Source: Caulobacter sp. 73W
Lineage (GTDB): Bacteria > Pseudomonadota > Alphaproteobacteria > Caulobacterales > Caulobacteraceae
Direction of reading: 5' to 3'
Length of the DNA stretch: 64,000 bases
Assembly: GCF_041021955.1 (NCBI RefSeq)
Contig: NZ_CP158375.1
Coordinates: forward strand, 682,001 to 746,000
Part shown: one piece after another, positions 34,884-43,300 of the stretch
How the letters are laid out: each line of letters opens with the position of its first letter
Numbering within the stretch: position 1 is the stretch's first letter
The notes under the pieces: model-generated
Told to the model about the DNA's origin: nothing
What the model saw: the letters and a program-made list of their open reading frames with translations, nothing else
Databases searched by the model: none
Translations under genes and position numbers: made by a program

Positions 34884-36001
34884 GCCTGGTTCGCGCCTTC
34901 GCGATCGCCGCCGTCGGCCTTGCGGCCCTGACGGCGGCGAGCCCGTCCGCCCCGGTCGCCGCCGACCTGCTGCTGGCCCAGACGCCGGCGCAGACCCTTG
35001 ATGCGTATGGGCTTTTCACCGACGCGGGGGCGCGGCGTCCGGCGGCGCGGGTCGTGCCCTATGACCTGAACACCCCGCTGTTCAGCGACTATGCCGAGAA
35101 GTTCCGTTACGTCTTCGTCCCGCCCGGCCAGAAGGTCCGCTATGCGGCCGAGGGCGCGCTGGAGTTCCCGGTCGGCACGGCGCTGATCAAGACGTTCGCC
35201 TACCCGGCCGACTTCCGTCGCCCAAATGACAACATCCGCTTCGTCGAGACCCGCCTGCTGATCCGCAAGGCCGACGGCTGGTTCGCCCAGACCTATGTCT
35301 GGAACGCCGAGCAGACCAAGGCGACGCTGAAGCGCGCGGGCGCCCGCATGGACGTGTCCTTCATCGACGCCGCGGGCAAGACCGAGACGATCAACTACGC
35401 CGTGCCCAACACCAATCAGTGCAAGGAGTGCCATTCGCTCGACGGCGAGATCGCGCCGATCGGCCCGAAGGCGCGGAATCTCAACGGAGAATTCGACTAC
35501 AGATCCAGGAGTGACTTCAGCGACTTAAGACGCGACTTCGGCGACGTCGGAGACAAGGCGAACCAGATCGCCCTGTGGACCCGGATCGGCCTGCTGGAGG
35601 GCGCGCCGGCCCCGGCCGCCATTCCCGCCACCGCCCGCTGGGATGACCCCAAGGCGCCGCTGGAGGCGCGGGCGCGCGCCTATCTCGACGCCAACTGCGC
35701 GCATTGCCACAACCCACGCGGCATGGCCTCCAACAGCGGGCTTTTCCTGAACCTGGAGGAGAAGCGCGCCAACCACCTGGGGATCGGCAAGAACCCGGTG
35801 GCCGCCGGACGCGGCGCGGGCGGACTAGCGGTGTCGATCCGGCCCGGCGACCCGGACGCCTCGATCCTGGCCTATCGCATGGCGTCCAGGGAGCCGGGCG
35901 TGATGATGCCGGAGCTCGGCCGCAGCGTCACCCACCGCGAGGGGGTGGAGCTGGTGCGGGCCTACATCGCGGGGATGAGGCCACCCCCTCCTGCCCCGTA
36001 G
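34880..36001 (+). CDS. SO2930/HNE_0200-family diheme c-type cytochrome
   Basis: A 373-residue exported protein with a signal peptide (to about residue 28) and two c-heme sites, CKECH and CAHCH, about 110 residues apart. It has the family's PYDLNTPLFSDYAEKFRYVF and EFPVGTALIKTF near the N terminus. It starts with GTG overlapping the stop of the beta-helix gene, so the two are coupled, as in other genomes with this pair. It should carry electrons in the periplasm; partner and substrate are unknown. It ends at repeat element R2. Confidence 0.9.
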   Translation: MSLVRAFAIAAVGLAALTAASPSAPVAADLLLAQTPAQTLDAYGLFTDAGARRPAARVVPYDLNTPLFSDYAEKFRYVFVPPGQKVRYAAEGALEFPVGTALIKTFAYPADFRRPNDNIRFVETRLLIRKADGWFAQTYVWNAEQTKATLKRAGARMDVSFIDAAGKTETINYAVPNTNQCKECHSLDGEIAPIGPKARNLNGEFDYRSRSDFSDLRRDFGDVGDKANQIALWTRIGLLEGAPAPAAIPATARWDDPKAPLEARARAYLDANCAHCHNPRGMASNSGLFLNLEEKRANHLGIGKNPVAAGRGAGGLAVSIRPGDPDASILAYRMASREPGVMMPELGRSVTHREGVELVRAYIAGMRPPPPAP

Positions 36002-36003
36002 CG

Positions 36004-36122
36004 AAGCGTGCGGGGGAGGTGGATCGGCGCGTCAGCGACGAGACGGAGGGGGCGCTAACTGAAATTCAGCAGAGCGCCCCCTCCACCACTTCGTGGTCCC
36101 CCTCCCCCGCAAGCGGGGCAGG
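36004..36122. repeat. Intergenic palindromic element R2
   Basis: Outer arms CGGGGGAGG and CCTCCCCCG enclose an inner inverted repeat, GGAGGGGGCGCT / AGCGCCCCCTCC, around AACTGAAATTCAGCAG. It lies between convergent genes and may also terminate them. The CTGAA..TTCAG/CAGCAG core is shared in form with R4 and R5. Confidence 0.8.
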
Positions 36123-36130
36123 AGAAGAGC

Positions 36131-36745
36131 CTAATCCTCGAACACCCGGCGCAGCCAGCGCGCGGCTTCGGCCACGGCGGCTTCGGGCGGGATGCGGTCT
36201 TCCTCGGCCATCATCTCTTCCAGGCTGAAGCCGAACTCGACGGACAGGCGCACCCGCCGCCAGATCACGTCGCGCGGCAGATGCGGCAGGAGGGGCGCAT
36301 AGACCTCGGTCATGCGGTCGCTGACGATGCGGTGGGACTCCAGCCGCACATGGGCCAGCTGCGGCACCGCACGCAGGGCGCGCAGGGTCCAGATCGCGCC
36401 GGGCTCGCTGGCGTTGACCTCGGCGTTGGCGACGATCAGCTCCTCGACCGCGCCGGACACCGCTTCCCAGCCGTTGGGGCCGTGGCGGTCCAGCCAGGCG
36501 AACAGCACCGCGTTCTGGCGCGACATCAGCCGGGCGCCCAGCGCCTCCAGCACGCCGTACTTGTCCTTGAAATAGCGATACAGCGCCGGCGGGGTCATGC
36601 CCGCCCGCGCGCAGATCATGTTGGTGGAGATCCGCTCGATCCCCACCTCGCCCAACAATTCGCCCGCCACATCCAGCAAGCGCTCATAGGTCTGGCGCGC
36701 CCGCTCCTGCTGCGGAACCTGCCTTAGCCCCTCCACCCCTGGCAT
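36131..36745 (-). CDS. TetR/AcrR family regulator
   Basis: A 204-residue regulator. The N-terminal helix-turn-helix (ERARQTYERLLDVAGELLGE, then ISTNMICARAGMTPPALYRY) is standard TetR, followed by a helical ligand domain with no recognised specificity. It lies 6 bp after the M28 peptidase gene on the same strand, so they are probably one transcript, and it may control that peptidase or a distant target. Its start ATG is preceded by AAGAG. Confidence 0.88.
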   Translation of the reverse strand: MPGVEGLRQVPQQERARQTYERLLDVAGELLGEVGIERISTNMICARAGMTPPALYRYFKDKYGVLEALGARLMSRQNAVLFAWLDRHGPNGWEAVSGAVEELIVANAEVNASEPGAIWTLRALRAVPQLAHVRLESHRIVSDRMTEVYAPLLPHLPRDVIWRRVRLSVEFGFSLEEMMAEEDRIPPEAAVAEAARWLRRVFED

Positions 36746-36751
36746 GAGCTC

Positions 36752-38407
36752 TTACTTTCGTGCGGCCGCGGACTGGGCGCGGATCGGCTTGAATTCCGAT
36801 CCCTCGTTCCAGTCGGGCCAGCGGTTGGAGTTGGCGACTTCCTTGCCCATCTCGAACAGCAGCTGGGCGTCCTGGGCCGCGCCCCGGAAGTCCATGTTCG
36901 GGCTCCAGGCGTCGCAGGTCTGGTGGTAGCACTTGGCCGTATAATCAGCGACCCAGGCGTCGCCGGCGGCGCGGCCGCCCTCGATCAGGTCATGGCCGCC
37001 GCCCAGCCCCATCAGCAGCAGCACCGGCACGCCGCGGCGGGCGAGCGAGAAGTGGTCGGCGCGATAGAACAGCGCCCGTTCCGGCTTGGCGTCCGGCGTC
37101 ACCACGCGGTTCTGGCGCGCGGCGGCCTTGGCGAGGTCGGCTTCCAGTTCGTTCTGGCCATAGCCGATCAGCACCACGTCCTTGGCCGGGCCGGCGGTCT
37201 GAAGCACGTCCATGGTGTAGTTGGCGGCCGTCAGCTCGAGCGGCAGGGTCGGATGCGCGCCGTAGTATTCGCTGCCCAGAAGGCCGCGCTCCTCGGCGGT
37301 CCAGGCGGCGAACATCACCGTGCGCTCCGGGGCGGGGCCGGCCTTGAACAGGCGGGCGATCTCGATCATCCCGGCCAGGCCGATGGCGTCGTCCAGGGCG
37401 CCGGGACGGATGGTCTTGCCGTCGGCCGAGGCCGGACCGATGCCGTAGGCGTCCCAGTGGCCGGCGTACATGATCAACTCGTTGGGGCGCTTGGCGCCGG
37501 TGATCTTGCCCAGCACGTTCTCGCTGGCGACCTGCTCGTGCTTCAGGGCGTAGTCGGCGGAGAAGGTCGCGTCCTTCAGTTCGACCGGGCGGAAGTCGTT
37601 GCGCCGCGCGGCGATCTTCAGCGCTTCCAGATCCTGGCCCGAACGCTTCAGCAGGTCGGCGCCCGCCTCGCGGCTCAGCCAGGCCTGCAGCAGCACCTTG
37701 TCCTTGGCCGGATCGGCGCGGACGACGTCGAAGCCCTCGCCGTTGTTGGCGGCCGCCGTGGTCCAGCCGTAACCGGCGCCCGGCGTCTCGTGGATGATGA
37801 TCGAGGCGATGGCCCCGCGACGCGCGGCTTCTTCGTGCTTGTAGCTCCAGCGGGCGTAGTAGGTCGCCGCTTGGCCGCCGAACTTGCCGATCGGGTCCTC
37901 GCCGGCCTTGGCCTCGAAGTCTGGGTCGTTGATCAGGAAGACCGCGACCTTCCCCTTCAGATCGACGCCCTTGTAGTCGTCCCAGCCGCGTTCCGGCGCG
38001 GAGACGCCATAGCCCACGAAGACCAGCGGCGCCTTGGCGATGGCCACATGATCCGTCGGACGCAGGGACAGGATGCTGATCTCCTCGCCCTGGCGCAGGG
38101 GCACGGCATGGCCGCCGACCGAGAAGGACATGGCCGCGTCCTTGGGGACGAAGGTGTGCAGCAGGGCCACGGGCTGGGTCCAGCCGCCCTTTTCGCCGGC
38201 CGGCTCCATGCCCGCGGCTTTGAACTGGGCGATCAGGTAGTCGATGGTCGGCTTCTCGCCAGGGCCGCCCGGCGCACGGCCCATGAAGGCGTCCGACGAC
38301 ATGGCCTTGGTGATCTCCGACATCCGGGCGGGATCGACCGTCTGCGCCTGCGCCAGACCTCCGAACAGAACGGCGGCGGTGGTGAGGGCGAGGGTGCGCA
38401 GACGCAT
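36752..38407 (-). CDS. M28 family metallopeptidase with PA domain, exported
   Basis: A 551-residue exopeptidase. It has a signal peptide (MRLRTLALTTAAVLFGGLAQ), a protease-associated insert (about residues 110-260) and an M28 zinc domain. Ligands are visible: His in AGHWDAYG, Asp in GALDDAIG, Glu pair in AEERGLLGS, Asp in TMDVLQ and His in CYHQTCD. Members are aminopeptidases or glutamate-carboxypeptidase-like enzymes in the periplasm. GGAGAG precedes the ATG. It adds to the many exopeptidases in this window. Confidence 0.93.
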   Translation of the reverse strand: MRLRTLALTTAAVLFGGLAQAQTVDPARMSEITKAMSSDAFMGRAPGGPGEKPTIDYLIAQFKAAGMEPAGEKGGWTQPVALLHTFVPKDAAMSFSVGGHAVPLRQGEEISILSLRPTDHVAIAKAPLVFVGYGVSAPERGWDDYKGVDLKGKVAVFLINDPDFEAKAGEDPIGKFGGQAATYYARWSYKHEEAARRGAIASIIIHETPGAGYGWTTAAANNGEGFDVVRADPAKDKVLLQAWLSREAGADLLKRSGQDLEALKIAARRNDFRPVELKDATFSADYALKHEQVASENVLGKITGAKRPNELIMYAGHWDAYGIGPASADGKTIRPGALDDAIGLAGMIEIARLFKAGPAPERTVMFAAWTAEERGLLGSEYYGAHPTLPLELTAANYTMDVLQTAGPAKDVVLIGYGQNELEADLAKAAARQNRVVTPDAKPERALFYRADHFSLARRGVPVLLLMGLGGGHDLIEGGRAAGDAWVADYTAKCYHQTCDAWSPNMDFRGAAQDAQLLFEMGKEVANSNRWPDWNEGSEFKPIRAQSAAARK

Positions 38408-38463
38408 GGTGAAGAACTCTCCGAAGACTCAGGGGCGACCCTAGGCCTGCCGCGAGCCCAACG

Positions 38464-38976
38464 CTAGCGGCCCACGATCAGCAGTTGATTCTTCACGAAG
38501 CCCAGGCTGCGCATCCGGCCGATCAGGGCCTGGACTTGCCCGTCCGGCATGGACGGCTGGCGCGACAGCAGGGCGACGAACTCTCCATCCGAGGTGCTGG
38601 CGATCATCCAGCCATAGTCGTCCGACCGGTCGATGACCCAGTACTTGCGCCGCAGCAGGCCGCCAAAGAAGCTGGCCTCGAACTTGGCGTTCGTCCCCGG
38701 ATCCAGCACGCGGGCCCGCGTCTCGACCGACCGCAGCGGGCCCGTGGACGATCCCTTGCGGCAGGTCTGGGCGATGTCGAAGGTTCCGTCCGAGCGCTGC
38801 GACCACAGCTGGCTGGCGGCGTGGCAGTTCTTCTGACCGTCGTTGGGCGTGCGGACGATCTCGTACCAGCGGCCCATGAAGCGGTCGATCTCGATGGATT
38901 TACGCGGCTCCGGCGCCGCGGCCAGGGCGACGCTCGGCAACGCCATGGCGACTAACAGGGCGGCAAGCGTCCTCAT
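38464..38976 (-). CDS. Lipocalin family protein (Blc-like), exported
   Basis: A 170-residue bacterial lipocalin with a Sec signal peptide (MRTLAALLVAMALPSVALA) and no lipobox, so it would be soluble in the periplasm unlike the lipoprotein Blc. Family motifs are DRFMGRWYEIVRTPN (the GxW strand A), KYWVIDRSDDYGWM and LLSRQPSMPD. Lipocalins of this type bind fatty acids or lysophospholipids. Its ATG overlaps the stop of the DUF1365 gene, placing it in the membrane-lipid stress cluster, consistent with handling released or damaged acyl chains. Confidence 0.9.
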   Translation of the reverse strand: MRTLAALLVAMALPSVALAAAPEPRKSIEIDRFMGRWYEIVRTPNDGQKNCHAASQLWSQRSDGTFDIAQTCRKGSSTGPLRSVETRARVLDPGTNAKFEASFFGGLLRRKYWVIDRSDDYGWMIASTSDGEFVALLSRQPSMPDGQVQALIGRMRSLGFVKNQLLIVGR

Positions 38977-39755
38977 GCCGGGCCACCCGGTTCGCCGATC
39001 GTCACGGCGTGCGGCGGCAGGGGCGGACGGTGGCGGAAGCCCACGCCCTTGCGCCAGATCTTCAGCGCCTCCCAATGGATGCCGGCCATCACCTTGAAGG
39101 TCAGCAGCGGGTGGCTGAGCCAGGCGCGCAGAAGCTGGCCGTCGGTCAGCGGCCGCCGCCGGCCCGCGAACGACGCGGTCAGCATCGGCCCCTGCCCGTC
39201 CGAGACGGTGATCGCCACGCTGGTCTTGTCGCCCGGCGGCTGGACGGTGAAGGCGTAGGCCAGGTCCATGTCCATGAACGGCGAGACGTAGAAGCGCTTG
39301 GGCGCGCTTTGGCGCACCGTGTCCCCGCCCTGTTCCGGCGTCGCGATCAGATAGTTGTGCCGCTCCCCGAAGGTGTTGCTGACCTCGTACAGGATCGCCG
39401 CCAGCGCCCCGTTCGACCGATGACAGAAGTACAGGCTCAGCGGATTGAAGCCGTAGCCGAGGATGCGCGGCATGGTCAGCAGGCGGATCGCGCCGCCCGC
39501 CTCGATCCCCGCCTCGGCCAGCCGCGCCTCGACCTGACCGCGCAGGGGCCGGCCGCTGCGGTCGCCATAGTCGGCGGCGTTGAAGCTCATCAGACCCAGC
39601 CGCCCGCGCGCCAGCAGTCTCAGCCGGGCCAGCACGCCGTCGATCGCATCGAGGTCCAGCAGCAGCATGAACACGCGATATCGCAGGACATGCTCGCGCG
39701 GCCGTACCCGCCAGTGCCGAACCTCTCCGACATAGAGCGCCGAGGCTTCGTCCAT
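38973..39755 (-). CDS. DUF1365 domain protein
   Basis: A 260-residue protein of the DUF1365 family: YVGEVRHWRVRPREHVLRYR at the N terminus, then LTMPRILGYGFNPLSLYFCH and KRFYVSPFMDMDLAY. Function is unknown, but the gene almost always travels with an FAD oxidoreductase and a CFA-type methyltransferase, as here, and a role in modified fatty acid synthesis or transfer is inferred. The Met at 39755 overlaps the FAD gene's stop by one base (TGATG). It is followed by the lipocalin with a 4-bp overlap. Confidence 0.9.
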   Translation of the reverse strand: MDEASALYVGEVRHWRVRPREHVLRYRVFMLLLDLDAIDGVLARLRLLARGRLGLMSFNAADYGDRSGRPLRGQVEARLAEAGIEAGGAIRLLTMPRILGYGFNPLSLYFCHRSNGALAAILYEVSNTFGERHNYLIATPEQGGDTVRQSAPKRFYVSPFMDMDLAYAFTVQPPGDKTSVAITVSDGQGPMLTASFAGRRRPLTDGQLLRAWLSHPLLTFKVMAGIHWEALKIWRKGVGFRHRPPLPPHAVTIGEPGGPA

Positions 39756-41113
39756 CAGACCGCCTCGACAGCCTCGACCGGCGCGGGATCGGCCAGGAAG
39801 ATGCGGCCGCTTTCGTCCGCGACCTCCCACGGGCGGCGCACGCCGCCCAGTTGCTCGGCCACCGCCAGCCCGGCCTGCAAGCCGTCCTCGTGGAAGCCGG
39901 AGCCGAAATAGGCGCCGCAGAACCAGGTCCGCCGCGCCCCCTGCAACGGCCACAGCTGCTTCTGCGCGGCCATGGACCGGGCGTCGTAGTGCGGGTGGTC
40001 GTAATGCTCAGTGCGGATCACCGTGGCGGGGTCCGGCGCCTTGTGCGGGTTCAGGGTCAGGAACAGCGGCGTCGACCGGCGCAGGCCCTGCAGCTTGTTC
40101 ATCCAGTAGGTCACCGAACCCGACGCCGGGTCGGCCCGCCAGCCGATGTGGTTCCAGCTGGCCCAGGCCAGCCGGCGTCGCGGCATCAGGCTGCGGTCGC
40201 CGTGCAGCACCGCGACATTGGGCGTGTAGCGGAACGCCCCCAGGATCGCCTGCTCCTCCGCCGACGGGTCCTCCAGCATCCGCAGGGCCTGGGGCGCGTG
40301 GGCGCCGATCACCACGTGATCGAAGGCCTGCGTCTGGCCATGGACGTCGCGCACCAGCACGCCGTCGGCCGTGCGCCGGACGGAGGCGACGCCGCAACCG
40401 GTGCGGATCTCGCCCCGGAAGGTCTCGGCCAGACGCGCGACATAGGCGCGGCTGCCGCCGCTGACCGTCCGCCAGGTCCGCCGCCCCAGGAAGCGCAGCA
40501 GGTCGTGGTTGTGGAAGAAGCGGATGAAGGCCGCCGCCGGATGCTCGCGCACCCCGGCCACGGTCGCCGACCAGATGGCCGCCGCCATGGGCAGCAGGTG
40601 ATCCTCCTGCACCGCCGCGCAGTAGCCGCGCGCATGCAGGTATTCGCCCAGCGAGATGACCGGATCGAGCGTCGGCAGCTCTTCCGGCGCCGTGCGGTAG
40701 AAGCGGTTCAGGTCGCGCAGCATGGCCCAGAACCGGGGCCGCACCAGGCTGCTGGGCCGGGCGAACAGCGAGGCCAGGTTGTGGCTGCCGTACTCGATCT
40801 CGCCATCGTCCAGCGACACCGCCAGAGACATGTCGGCATGCTTGGTCGGCACGTTCAGGTGCGCGAACAACGCCGTCAGGTTGGGATAGTTGACCTCGTT
40901 ATAGACGATGAAGCCGGTGTCGACCGCCGTGGCCTCGCCGCCGGGTTGGGGGGCGTCGACCGTGTTGGCGTGACCGCCCAGGCGGTCGGCGGCCTCATAG
41001 ATCGTCACCTCGTGCCGCGACCCCAGCAGCCAGGCCGCCGACAGGCCGGACACGCCCGCCCCGATCACGGCGATGCGAAGGGGGCGTTCAGGGGACGTAA
41101 CGGCTGACGGCAT
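39755..41113 (-). CDS. FAD/NAD(P)-dependent oxidoreductase of the CFA/DUF1365 cluster
   Basis: A 452-residue flavin amine-oxidase-like protein. RIAVIGAGVSGLSAAWLLGS and EAADRLGGHANTV form the FAD-binding N terminus, and WFCGAYFGSGFHEDGLQAG is the C-terminal FAD contact. It heads a minus-strand operon (FAD enzyme, DUF1365, lipocalin) divergent from the CFA-type methyltransferase. In related clusters controlled by RpoE/ChrR-type sigma systems this set modifies membrane fatty acids in response to oxidative damage; the exact reaction here is inferred, possibly acyl-chain desaturation or oxidation after methylation. Confidence 0.87.
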   Translation of the reverse strand: MPSAVTSPERPLRIAVIGAGVSGLSAAWLLGSRHEVTIYEAADRLGGHANTVDAPQPGGEATAVDTGFIVYNEVNYPNLTALFAHLNVPTKHADMSLAVSLDDGEIEYGSHNLASLFARPSSLVRPRFWAMLRDLNRFYRTAPEELPTLDPVISLGEYLHARGYCAAVQEDHLLPMAAAIWSATVAGVREHPAAAFIRFFHNHDLLRFLGRRTWRTVSGGSRAYVARLAETFRGEIRTGCGVASVRRTADGVLVRDVHGQTQAFDHVVIGAHAPQALRMLEDPSAEEQAILGAFRYTPNVAVLHGDRSLMPRRRLAWASWNHIGWRADPASGSVTYWMNKLQGLRRSTPLFLTLNPHKAPDPATVIRTEHYDHPHYDARSMAAQKQLWPLQGARRTWFCGAYFGSGFHEDGLQAGLAVAEQLGGVRRPWEVADESGRIFLADPAPVEAVEAV

Positions 41114-41162
41114 GCTTCCTCCGAGGTGTCTGCGGGGACAGCTACGGGCCCGAAGGCGTCAC

Positions 41163-41180
41163 GGATGCGCGGGCGCATCC
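41163..41180. promoter_or_regulatory. Palindrome in the FAD/CFA divergent promoter
   Basis: GGATGCGC-GG-GCGCATCC, a perfect 8-bp inverted repeat with a 2-base spacer, is centred in the 130-bp gap between the divergent FAD oxidoreductase and CFA-type genes. It suggests an operator for a dimeric regulator or a short hairpin. I could not identify an ECF-type -35/-10 pair with confidence. Confidence 0.4.
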
Positions 41181-41243
41181 AAATGTCGCGCGGCGCCGTA
41201 GCTGCTGCTGACCGCGCCCGTTGCAAGGAAGGACCGCCGACGC

Positions 41244-42260
41244 ATGAACCTGATCAACGCCTTTCAGGACGCGCCCGCGCCTGACTTCGTCACCCGCCCC
41301 GCCATCGCCAGCCTGGTGGCCGGCGCGCGGCGCGGCCTGGCCCAGGAGCGCCGCCCCGACCTGGAGGCGCGGTTCGCCGCCGAGATGGCCCAACGCGCGG
41401 TGGCCGAGCACACGGACGCCGCCAACACCCAGCACTACGAACTGCCGCCCCGGTTCTTCGAATGCGTGCTGGGGCCGCGTCTGAAGTACTCGTCCTGCCT
41501 CTATCCCGAGGCCGCCTCCACCCTGGCCGAGGCGGAGGTGTTCGCCCTCGCCGCCGCGTGCAGCCACGCCGACCTGAAGGACGGCCAGCAGGTGCTGGAA
41601 CTGGGCTGCGGCTGGGGTTCGCTGTCGCTGTGGATGGCCGAGCAGTACCCCGCCTCGCGCATCACCGCCGTGTCCAATTCCCGCCCCCAACGCGAGCACA
41701 TCGAGGCCCAGGCGCAGGCGCGCGGCCTGACCAATCTGCGGGTCATCACCGCCGACATGAACGACTTTGACATCGCCGAATATTTCGACCGGATCGTCTC
41801 GGTGGAGATGTTCGAGCACATGGCCAACTGGCGCGCCCTGCTGACCCGGGCCAAGGGCTGGCTGGCGCCGGAGGGGCGGATGTTCATCCACGTCTTCACC
41901 CACGCCGACACGCCCTATCGCTTCGAGGTCAGCGACCGCAGCGACTTCATCGCCCAGCACTTCTTCACCGGCGGCGTGATGCCCAGCCATGGCCTGATCC
42001 GCCAGTTCCCCGACCTGTTCGAGGTCGAGGCCGAGTGGCGCTGGAGCGGCGAGCACTACGAGCGCACCGCCTATGACTGGCTGGCCAACATGGACGCGCA
42101 CCGCGACGAGATCGCCGGGCTGATGCGCCAGGTCTATGGCCCGGACGCCAAGCTGTGGACGCGCCGCTGGCGGCGGTTCTTCATGGCCACCGCCGGCCTG
42201 TTCGGGGACAGCGGCGGAAACGTCTGGGGCGTCAGCCATTACCGATTGAAAGCCGCCTAG
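41244..42260 (+). CDS. Cyclopropane-fatty-acyl-phospholipid synthase family methyltransferase
   Basis: A 338-residue SAM-dependent methyltransferase of the CFA family, somewhat shorter than E. coli Cfa (382). QHYELPPRFFECVLGPRLKY and SSCLYPEAASTLAEAEV begin the catalytic domain; VLELGCGWGSLSLWMAEQYP is the SAM loop; SVEMFEHM follows. The missing N-terminal region is typical of the branch that sits with DUF1365 and FAD genes and that may methylate unsaturated acyl chains without forming a cyclopropane ring. AAGGA lies upstream. It starts a plus-strand run with DUF2177, the sigma factor and the anti-sigma factor. Confidence 0.92.
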   Translation: MNLINAFQDAPAPDFVTRPAIASLVAGARRGLAQERRPDLEARFAAEMAQRAVAEHTDAANTQHYELPPRFFECVLGPRLKYSSCLYPEAASTLAEAEVFALAAACSHADLKDGQQVLELGCGWGSLSLWMAEQYPASRITAVSNSRPQREHIEAQAQARGLTNLRVITADMNDFDIAEYFDRIVSVEMFEHMANWRALLTRAKGWLAPEGRMFIHVFTHADTPYRFEVSDRSDFIAQHFFTGGVMPSHGLIRQFPDLFEVEAEWRWSGEHYERTAYDWLANMDAHRDEIAGLMRQVYGPDAKLWTRRWRRFFMATAGLFGDSGGNVWGVSHYRLKAA

Positions 42261-42271
42261 GGAGAACGCCC

Positions 42272-42676
42272 GTGCAGTACGTCTTCGCCTATCTGGGAGC
42301 CGGCGTCGGCTTCGTCGTGCTCGACGCCATCTGGCTGACCTTCTCCACGCCCCGGCTCTACAAGCCGATCCTCGGCGACCTGCTGGCGCAGAAGGTGTCG
42401 ATGCCGCCGGCCGTCGCCTTCTATCTGATCTATCTGGCGGGGATCGTGCTGTTCGCCGTCGAGCCGGGACTGAAGGCCGGGTCAGCGACGCGGACAGCCC
42501 TGATGGGCGCGGCGCTGGGCTTCGTCGCCTACGCCACCTACGACCTGACCAACCAGGCGACGCTGAAGGTGTGGTCGTGGAAGATCACCGCCGCCGACCT
42601 GACCTGGGGCGTCGTCCTCACCTGCGGCTCGGCGCTGGCGGGTTACGCGGCGGCACGTTTCTCCGAACGCTTCTGA
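42272..42676 (+). CDS. DUF2177 family membrane protein
   Basis: A 134-residue protein with four predicted membrane helices (AYLGAGVGFVVLDAIWLTF, FYLIYLAGIVLFAVEPGL, ALMGAALGFVAYATYDL, WGVVLTCGSALAGYAA) and the DUF2177 motif YDLTNQATLKVW. Function is unknown. The start is GTG at 42272, fixed by GGAG 7 bases upstream and by its place 11 bp after the CFA-type gene. Its regular company with CFA, DUF1365 and FAD genes suggests a role in the same membrane-lipid response. Confidence 0.88.
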   Translation: MQYVFAYLGAGVGFVVLDAIWLTFSTPRLYKPILGDLLAQKVSMPPAVAFYLIYLAGIVLFAVEPGLKAGSATRTALMGAALGFVAYATYDLTNQATLKVWSWKITAADLTWGVVLTCGSALAGYAAARFSERF

Positions 42677-42706
42677 CGGTTGCCAGCGGACGCGGGTCAT
42701 GCGACG

Positions 42707-42729
42707 CCTTGGTCCTCCTAGGGCCAAGG
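42707..42729. promoter_or_regulatory. Palindrome upstream of the ECF sigma gene
   Basis: CCTTGG-T-CC-TCCTA-GG-G-CCAAGG is a 23-bp interrupted palindrome ending 7 bases before the sigma factor ATG. It could be an operator or a hairpin that shields the ribosome site; no strong Shine-Dalgarno is seen otherwise. Confidence 0.4.
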
Positions 42730-42736
42730 TTGTTGC

Positions 42737-43300
42737 ATGAGCGTGATCACGGCGGACGAACAGCGCGCCCAGTTGAGCCGCGCCCTGCTGCGCACCGCCG
42801 CCGGCGACCGGCGCGCCCTGGAAGACGTCTATAATCGCACCTCGGCCAAACTATTCGGCGTCTGCCTGCGTATCTTGAACGACAGGAGCGAGGCCGAGGA
42901 CGTGCTGCAGGAAGTCTATCTCAACGTCTGGCGAAAGGCTGACCAGTTCGATCCGGACCGGGCCAGCCCGATCACCTGGCTGTCGACCCTGGCCCGCAAC
43001 CGCGCCATCGACCGCCTGCGCGTGGTCAGCCGCCGCGACGCCCGCCCCATCGACGAGGCGGCGGAGGTGTCCGACGACCGCCCATCGGCCTTCGACGAAC
43101 TGAGCACGACCCAGGACGCCCAGCAGCTGTCGCGCTGCCTGGACGAGCTGGAGGAAAAGCACCGCGCGGCCATCCGCACCGCCTTCTTCGAGGGCAGCAC
43201 CTATGAGGAGCTGGCCAGGATCGCGTCGGTGCCGCTGGGCACCATGAAGGGCTGGATCCGCCGCTCGCTCATGAAGCTTCGGATGTGTCTCGAGTCATGA
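42737..43300 (+). CDS. ECF-type RNA polymerase sigma factor
   Basis: A 187-residue sigma-70 family protein with only regions 2 and 4: region 2 (LEDVYNRTSAKLFGVCLRIL, SEAEDVLQEVYLNVWRKADQ, ASPITWLSTLARNRAIDRLR) and region 4 (AIRTAFFEGSTYEELARI, VPLGTMKGWIRRSLMKLR). That is the ECF layout. Its stop overlaps the start of a RskA-like anti-sigma gene (ATGA), the usual coupling. It probably drives the adjacent lipid-modifying genes in both directions, as RpoE does in the RpoE/ChrR regulon; that is inference. Confidence 0.94.
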   Translation: MSVITADEQRAQLSRALLRTAAGDRRALEDVYNRTSAKLFGVCLRILNDRSEAEDVLQEVYLNVWRKADQFDPDRASPITWLSTLARNRAIDRLRVVSRRDARPIDEAAEVSDDRPSAFDELSTTQDAQQLSRCLDELEEKHRAAIRTAFFEGSTYEELARIASVPLGTMKGWIRRSLMKLRMCLES

